A stretch of DNA of 64,000 nt from the NCBI RefSeq assembly GCF_039566955.1, contig NZ_CP154796.1:1798001-1862000 (forward strand). The letters are read 5' to 3'. Position numbers and translations under genes: made by a program. Numbering within the stretch: position 1 is the stretch's first letter; each line of letters begins with the position of its first letter. This document shows, piece after piece, positions 19,201 through 27,711 of the stretch. The notes beneath the pieces are model-generated. The model was not told the origin of the DNA. It did no database searches and worked only from the letters and a program-made list of their open reading frames with translations. The DNA comes from Micromonospora sp. DSM 45708 (lineage in GTDB: Bacteria > Actinomycetota > Actinomycetes > Mycobacteriales > Micromonosporaceae).

Positions 19201-19742
19201 GGACCGCGGACGGCTACGACTCGATGGGGCTGACCCTCGACGGTGTCTCCGGGGCCAGCCAGACCGACGGACCAGTACTGCGCACCGACCAGTCCTACAC
19301 CGTGTCCGCGTGGGCCCGCTACACGGGTGGAGCAGGCGCCCGAACCGTCATCGCTCAGGACGGAAAGAACGTGTCCAGTTCATTCCTGAGTTGTCGCAGC
19401 GACGCGACGGGAACGAAATGGTCAGTGATGACCCGCTCTGCCGACTCAACCTCGAGCTCGGCGTTTTACGTCATCGGAAGTGACTGCATACCCAACCAGT
19501 GGACCCACCTAGTTGCTGTCCAAGACGTCACGAGCAGGACGCTGAGCCTCTACGTCAACGGAGTCTTGGTTAAGCAGAGTGCCCAGACCTATGACCCATG
19601 GCATGGCGATGGCGCGCTGGCGATCGGCCGAGGACTGTGGCGCACTCCCGCCGACTACTTCGGTGGGCAGATCGACAGCGTCAAGGTGTGGCAGGGGGCG
19701 CTTAGCGCCGCCGAGGTCCAAGCCGTGTTCGCCGGATTCTGA
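16203..19742 (+). CDS. Secreted DNRLRE and double LamG domain protein
   Basis: A 1180-residue exported protein. The GTG at 16203 is chosen because AAGGAG lies 7 bp upstream; the frame's earlier GTG (16173) has no such site. A signal peptide is clear: RRRR, then AASAVALALVAVAGPTAIP and a cleavage-like AGAEP. A DNRLRE-like region (GTVYPVVIDPWS, then SSTNDATRNDGVARVGKDPE) lies at about 310-500, an FN3-like region follows, and two LamG/concanavalin-fold modules end the protein, each with HWAMDEGSGTT- or QWDMEDDD-type openings and LYVNGVRRG- or LYVNGVLVK-type strands. Such proteins are commonly encoded just before RHS toxin genes in Micromonosporaceae and Streptomyces; a role as a surface or delivery partner is plausible but not shown. 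A strong hairpin separates it from the RHS gene. Confidence 0.85.
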   Translation: MTRPGIVPERRRRGFAASAVALALVAVAGPTAIPSPAGAEPTVPQPAAVPEAPALSEVDALAQAGKLNAPVEVTSLKTEDSRVLATPRGTLMLESYAEPQWTRGRDGGPWRKIDTRLERRADGSVAPVATLTDVTFTSGGSGPMIRMPLAEGQVSLSWPGNLPAPTIDGDTAVYESVLPEVDLRLRALRDGFTWALVVKSAQAAANPALDELRFALHTTGTLTKRSRSGGGFEVADRNGRSVLSAGGALMWDSAGVASAAQGATGRAANGFAAQGRREALRVVPDRARKAEIPTGVQGEDLVIRPDRLLLRGKGTVYPVVIDPWSTIEKTRWGYSSTNDATRNDGVARVGKDPEGSGTYRSYFSFKLTSLSGKTIRDAKFLTEMTHSWDCDSTPVNLWRTADMATTGKQAWSGPSFSKWLEERSAHAHKPSGGTGCDDDPQPDKPMEFSSQNVIDDISANRGQDIYTLALSTRQSDGSSESTSNWWKKFDPVQTKLTIEYNTNPNTPTAAQLSTHAGYTAPAQACLTGTSRPAVRSDFPWLKATVSDPDGSGGGSLSGVFTLQKLVGSTWTNVSGWPKTDSGVAPGTKAELQLTTKTVNGELYRWQVLTKDTLGGSSTASPWCEFSVDYSAPASTPAVTAADGLYPEAPPRGTDLDSHGSPGYSGRFTFSANGAADVYDYVYQVNGGPEMTVRASQLGGPATVWVTPTVRLENVVTVRSRDQAGNPSASYDYVFYAGDPSAPVAHWAMDEGSGTTLANKIDGGAAATLAPSPKWADSRVLGVHKQSGKDWAVELDGVDDQAVTAGPVVDTARSFTFAAWVRADAVGGVVVAQAGANKSPFELQYFPTKQRWCFTSYTSDIANASVTPSPACTPDPVQVGAWVHLAGIYDAGASSQLSLYVNGVRRGVGTTSAPAWTASAPLLIGAGRNGSPVGWFRGAISEVRVWDRAIDPAIDLVELVRPVRVGQWDMEDDDQEEPRQAGDSSGYQRPLTLAASPSAAWTADGYDSMGLTLDGVSGASQTDGPVLRTDQSYTVSAWARYTGGAGARTVIAQDGKNVSSSFLSCRSDATGTKWSVMTRSADSTSSSAFYVIGSDCIPNQWTHLVAVQDVTSRTLSLYVNGVLVKQSAQTYDPWHGDGALAIGRGLWRTPADYFGGQIDSVKVWQGALSAAEVQAVFAGF

Positions 19743-19772
19743 CACCGAACGGCCATCGTCGATCTCGTGAAC

Positions 19773-19812
19773 GGTCCGGGCGCCATGCAGGGATGAGCGT
19801 GGCGCCCGGACC
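19773..19812 (+). terminator. 13-bp perfect hairpin between LamG and RHS genes
   Basis: GGTCCGGGCGCCA (19773-19785), a 14-nt loop, then TGGCGCCCGGACC (19800-19812). It lies 31 bp after the LamG stop and 62 bp before the RHS start. It is a likely terminator or attenuator, so the RHS gene may have its own promoter or be expressed by partial read-through. Confidence 0.7.
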
Positions 19813-19874
19813 ATCCAGCAACCTCCCGCGCGAGCCGGCGCGGGTCGGACATCCGTGACCTCCGAAGGGACCTG

Positions 19875-22800
19875 ATGAGAACTGCCAGAGCTGGTCGGCC
19901 GCACCGCAATCGCGGGCGAACGCCGGCCGTCAACACCATGGGGAGCGTTGCCCGACGCGCCCTCACCGTCGGTCTGGTCGCGCTGCTCGCCGCCGCGGTC
20001 GGCGGGCAGATTCCCGCCCAGGCGCAGCGCCCGGCCGGGGCTCCCCACCTTGAGCCGCAGCGGTATCCGTCCGCCCCGCTGCATGAAGTCAAGCGGACCA
20101 AGCCGACCACGGACGCCGGCGCCGCGCAGGTGAAGCGGCCCGCGCCGGTGTGGCCGAGCGCGTCTGCCGCCGAGGTGGCGTTGCCGGCGACCGCCGCTGG
20201 CGAACGATCGACGAAGGTCGCCGCCCGGGCCGGCACCCTTCCGGTGACGGTCCGGCCCGCCACCGGTCCGTCGACGGCTCGTTCGGCCGCATCCACTCCC
20301 GGCAAGGTGCGGGTGGAGGTGCTGTCGCGCACGGAGACCGCTGCGGCCGGGGTGAACGGGTTGCTTCTGCGGGTGGGTCGCTCGGACGGAACCCGCTCCG
20401 CCGGGCAGGTCGAGATCGGCGTCGACTACGCCGCCTTCGCCACCGCGTACGGTGCGGACTGGTCGTCGCGGCTGCGGCTTGAGCGGCTGCCCGAGTGCGC
20501 GCTGACCGCCCCCTCGACCAGGGACTGCGGGCCGGTCGCGTTGGGCTCGCGCAACAACGTCCGTACCCGGACGGTCTCGGCGACCATTTCGGCGGCCCCG
20601 GTGAGCCGGGCATTGTCACCGGCGGAGGCCAAGCGGCTCGGCGTCGCTCCAGCCGCCGCCAGTGCGGGGACACTTGTCGCCCTGACCAGCGGTCCGTCCG
20701 GCGGGGCGGGTAGTTTCACCGCGTCCAGCCTCAGCCCGTCCTCTTCGTGGGGCCACAGCGGTGCCACGGGTAGTTTCCAGTGGTCCTACCCGATGCGCAC
20801 GCCGCCTGGGCCGGGTGGGCCGTCGCCCTCCCTCACCGTCGGCTACTCGTCCCAGTCCGTGGATGGCCGGCATGCTGCGTCCAACAACCAGCCGGGCGCT
20901 TTCGGTGAGGGCTTCGACTATTCTCCCGGCTTCATCGAACGCCGTTACAAGGCATGCTCCGACGACATGGGCGGCAACGCCAACAACACGGTCAAGACCG
21001 GTGACCTGTGTTGGGGGCCGGACAACGCCGTGATGTCGCTCAACGGCAGTTCGGTCGAACTGCTCAAGGGCAGTGACGGCAATTGGCATCCGCGCAACGA
21101 GGACGGCTCGAAGATCGAGTTGGCCACCACGCCCGCCTACAGCAACGGCGACGACAACAACGAGTACTGGAAGGTCACGACCACCGACGGCACGCAGTAC
21201 TGGTTCGGCCGCCACCAGTTGCCGGGATGGTCGTCCGGGAAGCCCACGACGAACTCGGTGCTCACCGTCCCCGTGTACGGCAACAACCCGGGTGAGCCCT
21301 GCAACGCCGACACGTTCGCCGCCTCCGACTGCAACGGCAAGCGGCAGGCCTGGCGCTGGAACCTGGACTACGTCCAGGACATCCACGGCAACACCATGTC
21401 CTACTGGTGGGCCAAGGAGACCAACTACTACGCCAAGAACAAGGTCACCTCGACTCCGGTCGTCTACGACCGGGCTGGCTACCTGACCCGCATCGACTAC
21501 GGCAGCGACAACCGGGACAACAATGAGTACGCCGCCTCCTCGCCGTACGTCGAGAACGTCCCGGTCCGCATCGACCTGACGAACATCGACCGCTGCCTGG
21601 CCAACTGCACCACGAAGAACGACACCACCTGGCCGGACACCCCTTGGGACCAGGAGTGTCTCTCCTCCACCAAGCCCTGCCTCAACGGGTCGCCCACGTT
21701 CTGGTCGGCCAAGCGGACCACCGAGGTCCTGACCAAGGTGTGGAAGAGCAACGCGTACCAGAACGTCGACTCCTGGACGTTCCGGCAGTCCTTCCCGGAC
21801 CCGGGTGACGGAACCCGCGCCGGCCTGTGGCTGGAGGGCATCACGCACAAGGGCCTTAACGGCGGCACGGTCACCGCGCCGGAGGTGACCTTCGAACGAG
21901 TCCAAATGCAGAACCGGGTCGACGCGGCGGGCAGCGACTGGGCGCTCGCCATGAACTGGCACCGGGTCAAGCAGATCAACCTGGAGACCGGCGGCAAGAT
22001 CTTCGTCACCTACAGCGACCCGGAGTGCGTCAAGGACAGCAAGATGCCCTCGAAGAGCGCGCTGGACAGCAACACGCTGCTCTGCTATCCGGTCAAGTGG
22101 ACGCCACCCGGTTACACCGACAAGGTCACCGACTTCTTCCACAAGTACGTGGTGAAGGAGGTGCAACAGATCGACGAGGTCGGCGGAGCAAGGCCGGTGC
22201 GCACCGCCTACGACTATCTCAACGACAACGACGAACCGCTGTGGCACTACGAGGACGACACCGGCATCACCCCGGACGACACCCGTACCTGGTCGCAGTG
22301 GCGGGGATACCCGACGGTCGTCACCTACCTCGGTGAGGGCGTCGACCGCACCAAGACCGAGACCCTGTACTTCCGCGGCATGTACGGCGACAAGCTCGCC
22401 TCGGGCGGCACCCGCACCACCAAGGTGCAGGGCAGGGAGGGTGGTCCGGCCAACGACTACGAGCACTTCGCGGGCAGCCCTCGGGAGACCATCACCTGGC
22501 TCGGATCCACGGTCCTCGCCGCCACTGTCAACGACATGTGGCGCTCCGACCCACCGACCGCCACGCGTTCCGGCACACCGGTCGCGGAGGCCCGGTACGC
22601 CCGGATCGGCGCAACGCACGCCCGCGGGGCAACCGACGGCGGTGTCCGGCGGACCACGACCACCACCAGCTATGACGAATTCGGCATGCCGACCGACGTC
22701 GAGGACGGCGGAGACGACAGCAAGACCGGCGACGAAGCATGCGTGAAGACCGAGTACGGCCGTAACGCCACGAAGTGGTTGCTCGACCCGGTGCGGCGGA

Positions 22801-25800
22801 CGCACGGCTGGGTGGGCGGGTGCGGCACCACTCCCACCGCGGAGAACCAAATCACCGCGGACACCCGCTTCAGCTTCGACTCGCAGGCTTACGGTGCGGC
22901 GCCGACCAGCGGTCTGGCGACCGCGGTGGAGACGATCACGGGCTTCAGCGGCGGAACCCGGACGTACAAGAAGGTGTCATCGGCCACCTACGACGCCTAC
23001 GGGCGGGTCGACGCGAGCTTCGACATCGCCGGGGAGAAGACCGACACGGACTACGTGCCGGCATCCGGCGGGCCGGTCACGCAGGTCATCACCACGAACC
23101 CGCTGTTGTGGAAGAGCACCGTCAATCTCGACCCCGCCTTCGGTGTGCCGGTGAAGACCACCGACCCCAACAACCGGGTGACTGAGATCACCTACGATGC
23201 CATGGGTCGCACCACCGCGGTCTGGCTGCCCAACCGTGACCGCGCCATCTACGGGTCGGCACCCTCGAACAGCTACAGCTACACCCTGTCCAAGTCGCAG
23301 CCCTCGTTCATCACCACCAAGGCGTTGAACGCCGGCGGCGGCACCGACACCTCCTACCTTCTTCTCGACGGTCTGGGCCGCCCCCGGCAGGCACAGGAGT
23401 CGGCGTACGGCAGCGGCCGGATCCTGTCCGACACCTTCTACGACGCCGCCGGTCGTATCTACAAGGAGAACGCGGCCTACTTCGACGCCGGCGCCATCGA
23501 CACCACCATCATCAAGTTCCGCGACGACAAGGACGTGCCCAGCCAGACCAAGACCCTCTACGACACGGCCGGCCGCCCGATCCACTCACTCCTGCTCGGC
23601 ACCAACGCCGGCGTGCAGGTGGAGAAGGCCCGGACCTCCACGACCTACCACGGCGATCACACCACCGTGACGCCGCCGACGGGTGACGCGGCCACCACGG
23701 TGTGGACGGACCTGTACGGCCGGACCGAGAAGCTCTGGCAGTACCACGGTCCCACCGCGACCGGGACCTACGACGAAACCAGCTACACGTACCACCCGGT
23801 GGGGCAGCTGGCGACCGTCAAGGACCCGTCCGGCAACACCTGGTCCTACTCCTACGACATCCAGGGCCGGCCCACTTCCACCACCGACCCGGACACCGGC
23901 ACGTCGACCAGCAAGTACAACGACCTGGGCGAGCTGGAGCGGACCACCGACGCCCGCCCGGACACCCCGGACGTCTGGTACACCTACGACCGGATGGGGC
24001 GGCTGGCGACCACGCGCGAGGGCAGCCTGACCGGCCCGAAGCGGACGGAGTTCACCTACGACTCGCCGATCAAGGGCGCGACGAAGTCCGCTTCGCGCTG
24101 GATCGGCATCGAGGAGTACCGCAGCGAACTGGTGTCGGTGGACAAGATGGACCGACCCACCCAGACCAAGCTGACACTGCCCTCCTCGCAGGCCGGCTTC
24201 TGTGGCATCGGCGCGGTCACCTGCACCTTCACCTCGAAGGCCAGCTTCCTCGCCGACGGGTCACCCAACACCCTCACCATTCCGGCGGCCGGCGGGCTCA
24301 GCGAGGAGGTCCTCAACTACCAGTACGACAGCACGTACGCGCTGCTGGACAAGCTCGCCACCAACTACGGTGACGCCAGCTACTACGCGATCGAGTCCAA
24401 GTACACGAACCTGCACGAACTCAGCCTCATCACCCGGTCCACCCAGTTGACGGGCACCAAGTCTGTCCAGACGAAGAACACCTTCGACGCGGCTACCGGC
24501 CGTGTCAGCAGCGGCACCGTCCAGCGTTCGACCGCTCCGGTGCCCGTGTCGAACACCTCATACGAATACGACGCCAGCGGCAATGTCCTGAAGGTCGACG
24601 ACAACTCCGGTGCCCGCCCCCGCGACACCCAGTGCTTCGCCTACGACCACCAACGCCGACTGACCGAGGCTTGGACCCCGGCCTCCTACGACTGCGGCGC
24701 GAAGCCGCAGAACGAGTCGGAGTTGGGTGGCCCGGCACCGTACTGGCAGCAGTGGTCGTTCGGCGCTCCGGACGACCCGCAGGGGCGCGTCGGCAACCGC
24801 CTGACCCAGATCGAGCGCGGCACGCCGACCGGCACGGTCACCACCTCCTACTCCTACCCGGCGGCCAAAGCGGCGCAGCCGCACCGACTCGACGGTTGGA
24901 GCAGGACCGACAACACCGGCACGACCACCGGCTCATACACCTATGACGAAGTCGGCAACATGAAGACCCGCCCCGGAAAATCGGGGCAACAGACCATGAG
25001 CTGGGACGTCGAGGGACGCCTGGCCTCGGTGACGGACAGCGCCGGAACCAACTCCTACATCTACGACGCCGGCGGCAACCGGCTCATCGCCACCGACCCC
25101 ACCGGCAGCACGCTGTTCCTCGGCGACCAGGAGGTGCGCAAGAACGGCACCAACGGCCAGGTGAGCGCCACCCGGTACTACGGTTTCAACGGCGAGGTCA
25201 TCGCCCAGCGCACCGTCACGGGCATCACCTGGTTGGCCAGCGACCACCAGGGAACCTCCCAGGTCAGCATCGCCAACGACACCAACCAGACCATCACCCA
25301 ACGCCGCCAGACGCCCTACGGCGCCCCGCGCGGCGCCGCGGTCACCTGGCCGAACCAACAGGGATTCCTCAGCGGCTACCAGGACCCCACAGGTCTGACG
25401 CACCTGGGCGCCCGGGAGTACGACCCGTCCATCGGGCGGTTCATCTCCGCCGACCCGATCAACGACATCGGCAACCCGCAGCAGATGCAGGCGTACGCCT
25501 ACGCCTCCAACAATCCCACCACCTACGCCGACCCCAGCGGCGAGATCATCCCCGAGTACGCGGGGATCGACACACCCAAGGGCCTCTGCCCGCGCACTAT
25601 CGACGGATACGCCTGCCAGGACGTTGTCGAGAAGTACAAGCCACAGTCGACCCGTCGTGACCCCGGGCTGTTCAACAACAAGGTGTTGCACGATGCGGCG
25701 GGGGTGGTGTCCTGGGTGCCGGTCCTCGGCTCGGGAGCCGACGCTGCCGATGCCGCCCTCTATCTCCACGAAGGCGACACGAAGTCGGCCGTCGTCACGA

Positions 25801-26873
25801 TGGCTCCAGGACCGCCGGTCTGCAAGTTCGTGAAACGGGCCTGCAAGTGGGTCAGTGAACAGCTCGGCAGGAAGGCGGAGAAGAAGGCCGCCAAAATCTT
25901 GAGCAAGGAGGCGTTGGAACGCCTCACCCCCAAGATCAACCCGCGTCAGGAGATGGCCGAGATGGCCATGCTCAAGGCCGAGGCGCGGGCCAAGGATCTC
26001 GCAAAGGTCAAGCCGAAGGCACCACCCGCTCCCGCGAAGAAACCGGACCCGGGCACGAAGGGCAAGCCCGCAACCAAGAACACCGACGCGCCGCCGGAGA
26101 AGTCGTGCAAGCACAGCTTCGCCCCCGACACCCCCGTTCTCATGGCCGACGGGGAGAGCAAACCAATCGCCGAGGTCGCCGAAGGCGAGGAGGTCCTCGC
26201 CTATGATCCGGCGACGGGTACCACCAGCGCGGAACCCGTCGACGCCGTCCACATCAACGAGGACGAGGCGCTGACCGATCTCTCGGTCCGAGACGGTGAG
26301 GGCAAGTTCGTCACCCTGCACACCACGCAACACCACCCCTTCTGGAGCGAGAGCCGCGACCGGTGGGTCGAGGCGGCCGATCTCCAACCGACGGAGGAGT
26401 TGTTGTCGCCGGACGGGGTCGCCGTCACGGTGGCGAAGGTCGACAACTTCAACGGGCAGCGAACGATGCACGACCTCACTGTCCGTCGCGTCCACACGTA
26501 CTATGTGATGGCCGGACGCGCGCCTGTTCTTGTGCACAACTGTGACGTGATGCCGGTGCGCGATTTAGCCAAAAGTGACATGTCCCACCCGCTGCGTGAT
26601 GACAAGCTGATCCAGATAGAGGCACTGGACGACTCTGCCCTGTTGAGGGCTGTCAACACCCCCAGTGATGGGACTGCCGTACTGATCACTAAATCCAGAG
26701 ACCTGCTGATGGATGGGCATCACCGCGTCGCGGAGTTGGTGCGCCGGGCTGGTGCTCCGGATAGTACAATTACATGGGATACTCGTGTGCGTGTTGACGT
26801 ATTTGAGCGCGACTTACGCCGCTTCCCCTTCGAGCGGCGGCAGTCGATCGGTAGCCTATTCCCAGAGGAGTAG
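19875..26873 (+). CDS. RHS-repeat polymorphic toxin with Hint domain and ParB-like tip
   Basis: A 2332-residue secreted RHS protein. It begins with a long signal peptide (hydrophobic core RALTVGLVALLAAAVGG). YD/RHS repeats (such as YTYDEVGNMKTR and SYIYDAGGNRL) fill most of the chain and end at about residue 1870 with the RHS core signature LGAREYDPSIGRFISADPI. A hydrophobic and lysine-rich linker follows, then a Hint (intein-like autoprocessing) domain at about 2076-2224, from HSFAPDTPVLMADGESKP to the terminal PVLVHNC. The last 108 residues are the variable toxin. They contain LLMDGHHRVAELVRRAG, which matches the ParB/Srx-like nuclease motif; toxins of this fold (Tox-ParBL1) are known in polymorphic toxin systems. 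The Hint domain should release the tip, and the RHS shell should encapsulate it. AAGGGA precedes the ATG. The gene is followed after 2 bp by the immunity candidate. Confidence 0.9.
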   Translation: MRTARAGRPHRNRGRTPAVNTMGSVARRALTVGLVALLAAAVGGQIPAQAQRPAGAPHLEPQRYPSAPLHEVKRTKPTTDAGAAQVKRPAPVWPSASAAEVALPATAAGERSTKVAARAGTLPVTVRPATGPSTARSAASTPGKVRVEVLSRTETAAAGVNGLLLRVGRSDGTRSAGQVEIGVDYAAFATAYGADWSSRLRLERLPECALTAPSTRDCGPVALGSRNNVRTRTVSATISAAPVSRALSPAEAKRLGVAPAAASAGTLVALTSGPSGGAGSFTASSLSPSSSWGHSGATGSFQWSYPMRTPPGPGGPSPSLTVGYSSQSVDGRHAASNNQPGAFGEGFDYSPGFIERRYKACSDDMGGNANNTVKTGDLCWGPDNAVMSLNGSSVELLKGSDGNWHPRNEDGSKIELATTPAYSNGDDNNEYWKVTTTDGTQYWFGRHQLPGWSSGKPTTNSVLTVPVYGNNPGEPCNADTFAASDCNGKRQAWRWNLDYVQDIHGNTMSYWWAKETNYYAKNKVTSTPVVYDRAGYLTRIDYGSDNRDNNEYAASSPYVENVPVRIDLTNIDRCLANCTTKNDTTWPDTPWDQECLSSTKPCLNGSPTFWSAKRTTEVLTKVWKSNAYQNVDSWTFRQSFPDPGDGTRAGLWLEGITHKGLNGGTVTAPEVTFERVQMQNRVDAAGSDWALAMNWHRVKQINLETGGKIFVTYSDPECVKDSKMPSKSALDSNTLLCYPVKWTPPGYTDKVTDFFHKYVVKEVQQIDEVGGARPVRTAYDYLNDNDEPLWHYEDDTGITPDDTRTWSQWRGYPTVVTYLGEGVDRTKTETLYFRGMYGDKLASGGTRTTKVQGREGGPANDYEHFAGSPRETITWLGSTVLAATVNDMWRSDPPTATRSGTPVAEARYARIGATHARGATDGGVRRTTTTTSYDEFGMPTDVEDGGDDSKTGDEACVKTEYGRNATKWLLDPVRRTHGWVGGCGTTPTAENQITADTRFSFDSQAYGAAPTSGLATAVETITGFSGGTRTYKKVSSATYDAYGRVDASFDIAGEKTDTDYVPASGGPVTQVITTNPLLWKSTVNLDPAFGVPVKTTDPNNRVTEITYDAMGRTTAVWLPNRDRAIYGSAPSNSYSYTLSKSQPSFITTKALNAGGGTDTSYLLLDGLGRPRQAQESAYGSGRILSDTFYDAAGRIYKENAAYFDAGAIDTTIIKFRDDKDVPSQTKTLYDTAGRPIHSLLLGTNAGVQVEKARTSTTYHGDHTTVTPPTGDAATTVWTDLYGRTEKLWQYHGPTATGTYDETSYTYHPVGQLATVKDPSGNTWSYSYDIQGRPTSTTDPDTGTSTSKYNDLGELERTTDARPDTPDVWYTYDRMGRLATTREGSLTGPKRTEFTYDSPIKGATKSASRWIGIEEYRSELVSVDKMDRPTQTKLTLPSSQAGFCGIGAVTCTFTSKASFLADGSPNTLTIPAAGGLSEEVLNYQYDSTYALLDKLATNYGDASYYAIESKYTNLHELSLITRSTQLTGTKSVQTKNTFDAATGRVSSGTVQRSTAPVPVSNTSYEYDASGNVLKVDDNSGARPRDTQCFAYDHQRRLTEAWTPASYDCGAKPQNESELGGPAPYWQQWSFGAPDDPQGRVGNRLTQIERGTPTGTVTTSYSYPAAKAAQPHRLDGWSRTDNTGTTTGSYTYDEVGNMKTRPGKSGQQTMSWDVEGRLASVTDSAGTNSYIYDAGGNRLIATDPTGSTLFLGDQEVRKNGTNGQVSATRYYGFNGEVIAQRTVTGITWLASDHQGTSQVSIANDTNQTITQRRQTPYGAPRGAAVTWPNQQGFLSGYQDPTGLTHLGAREYDPSIGRFISADPINDIGNPQQMQAYAYASNNPTTYADPSGEIIPEYAGIDTPKGLCPRTIDGYACQDVVEKYKPQSTRRDPGLFNNKVLHDAAGVVSWVPVLGSGADAADAALYLHEGDTKSAVVTMAPGPPVCKFVKRACKWVSEQLGRKAEKKAAKILSKEALERLTPKINPRQEMAEMAMLKAEARAKDLAKVKPKAPPAPAKKPDPGTKGKPATKNTDAPPEKSCKHSFAPDTPVLMADGESKPIAEVAEGEEVLAYDPATGTTSAEPVDAVHINEDEALTDLSVRDGEGKFVTLHTTQHHPFWSESRDRWVEAADLQPTEELLSPDGVAVTVAKVDNFNGQRTMHDLTVRRVHTYYVMAGRAPVLVHNCDVMPVRDLAKSDMSHPLRDDKLIQIEALDDSALLRAVNTPSDGTAVLITKSRDLLMDGHHRVAELVRRAGAPDSTITWDTRVRVDVFERDLRRFPFERRQSIGSLFPEE

Positions 26874-26875
26874 CT

Positions 26876-27241
26876 GTGATTCTCGATCTTGACGACCCGC
26901 GCGTAGGCGCATATTTGGTCGACGCTGAGGAGCTTCGACGCATCAATGCGGAGTCATTCAAATACGGATGGGGTGCCCGGTGGAGCGACGAAGCCAGGCT
27001 GATGAATGCGATTGATCAGTCTGCCAGGCACGTTATCGTGCCGCTCCTAAAAAATGGAGGCAAACCGGATTCTTTTCGATGCTACCTGTGGTACTTGCTT
27101 CCCCGCTCTAATGAACGGATGTGTGCTCTAGTCGACGTCTCCGCGGATCTGCTGGATACGCTTCAGCGGATGGATCGGCGCGAGTTGGAAGCACTGGTGG
27201 CGATGCTGTTCTCCGGGCTTGATATTTCGCCGACAGAATAA
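26876..27241 (+). CDS. Candidate immunity protein for the RHS toxin
   Basis: A 121-residue cytoplasmic protein with no signal or membrane segment, starting at a GTG 2 bp after the RHS stop, so translation is probably coupled. The sequence (LDDPRVGAYLVDAEELRRIN and then HVIVPLLKNGGKPDSFRCYL) matches no family I know. Its position directly after a polymorphic toxin tip is the standard place for an immunity gene. Its codon use is visibly less G/C-biased than the RHS shell (for example the run CCTAAAAAATGG), and the same is true of the toxin tip, which points to joint acquisition. The function is inferred from position only. Confidence 0.65.
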   Translation: MILDLDDPRVGAYLVDAEELRRINAESFKYGWGARWSDEARLMNAIDQSARHVIVPLLKNGGKPDSFRCYLWYLLPRSNERMCALVDVSADLLDTLQRMDRRELEALVAMLFSGLDISPTE

Positions 27242-27271
27242 TAATTCCGGGCCAGCGCTTGAGTAGATCAG

Positions 27272-27302
27272 CGGCCCCTGCGTCGAAACGATGCAGGGGC
27301 CG
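27272..27302 (+). terminator. Hairpin terminator after the toxin-immunity pair
   Basis: CGGCCCCTGC pairs with GCAGGGGCCG (10 bp), and the intervening GTCGAAACGAT can extend the stem (TCG/CGA plus one G-T pair) to leave an AAA loop. It lies 31 bp after the immunity stop. Confidence 0.8.
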
Positions 27303-27546
27303 TCTGAGTTTAGCCCATTGGACGAGCTCCCCGTTCCAAGTGAGGAGGCAGCCAGGCTGAGGTCGACCGGCCCGGCCAGGTCGTGCCCGCCGGATGGCCA
27401 AGCTGCTGAGTGACCAGGGGATTCGAGCCGGATCCGCAGGTGGAGACTAACTTGATCTTTAACCCGTTCGACGGGGACGGGGATTCGCCGTCTTCGTTTT
27501 CTTAAGCGTCTTTCCGGGCAAGGGCAGTGTTGAGGTTGGGCGGTCA

Positions 27547-27636
27547 ATGAAGTGGCGCGGACTTGCTGCAGCCAGGAAAGGCGCAATAGCCGTTGGCGCC
27601 CTGTGTGTAGGGGTGTCGCTGGCCGGTTTTCGTTGA
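27547..27636 (+). other. 29-residue signal-peptide-like ORF
   Basis: It starts MKWRGLAAARKGAIAVGALC and ends VGVSLAGFR, then stops. A basic N-region followed by an Ala/Gly/Val-rich core is what an actinobacterial signal peptide looks like. The upstream sequence has no good ribosome site. It is either the stump of a secreted-protein gene cut by rearrangement or chance. The rest of 27303-27546 shows no gene. Confidence 0.25.
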
Positions 27637-27644
27637 TGCTCGCG

Positions 27645-27711
27645 CGGTGGGGCGGTGTTTAGTGTTTGAATTCAGTCCGGTGGTCGGACCAAGCTTGTTC
27701 GGCTGTCGGAC
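27645..27711. repeat. 67-bp repeat, copy A (3' end of the winged-helix gene)
   Basis: Same-orientation match to 30011-30077 with about 7 differences (roughly 90% identity). It covers the last codons of the winged-helix gene, including the WSDHRT.FKH-type ending, plus the flank beyond its stop codon. Confidence 0.85.

Noticed and set aside
16203..19742. LamG protein as a toxin
   Set aside because: No toxin tip, Hint domain or immunity gene; the protein ends with the second LamG module.
20616..22850. Long minus-strand open frame (744 residues) opposite the RHS gene
   Set aside because: It is antisense to strongly coding RHS repeats in G+C-rich DNA, has a low-complexity Arg/Gly/Val composition and no domain; a shadow frame.
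24933..26537. Minus-strand open frame of 534 residues opposite the RHS C-terminus
   Set aside because: Antisense shadow of the RHS/Hint region, with no recognisable domain or ribosome site.
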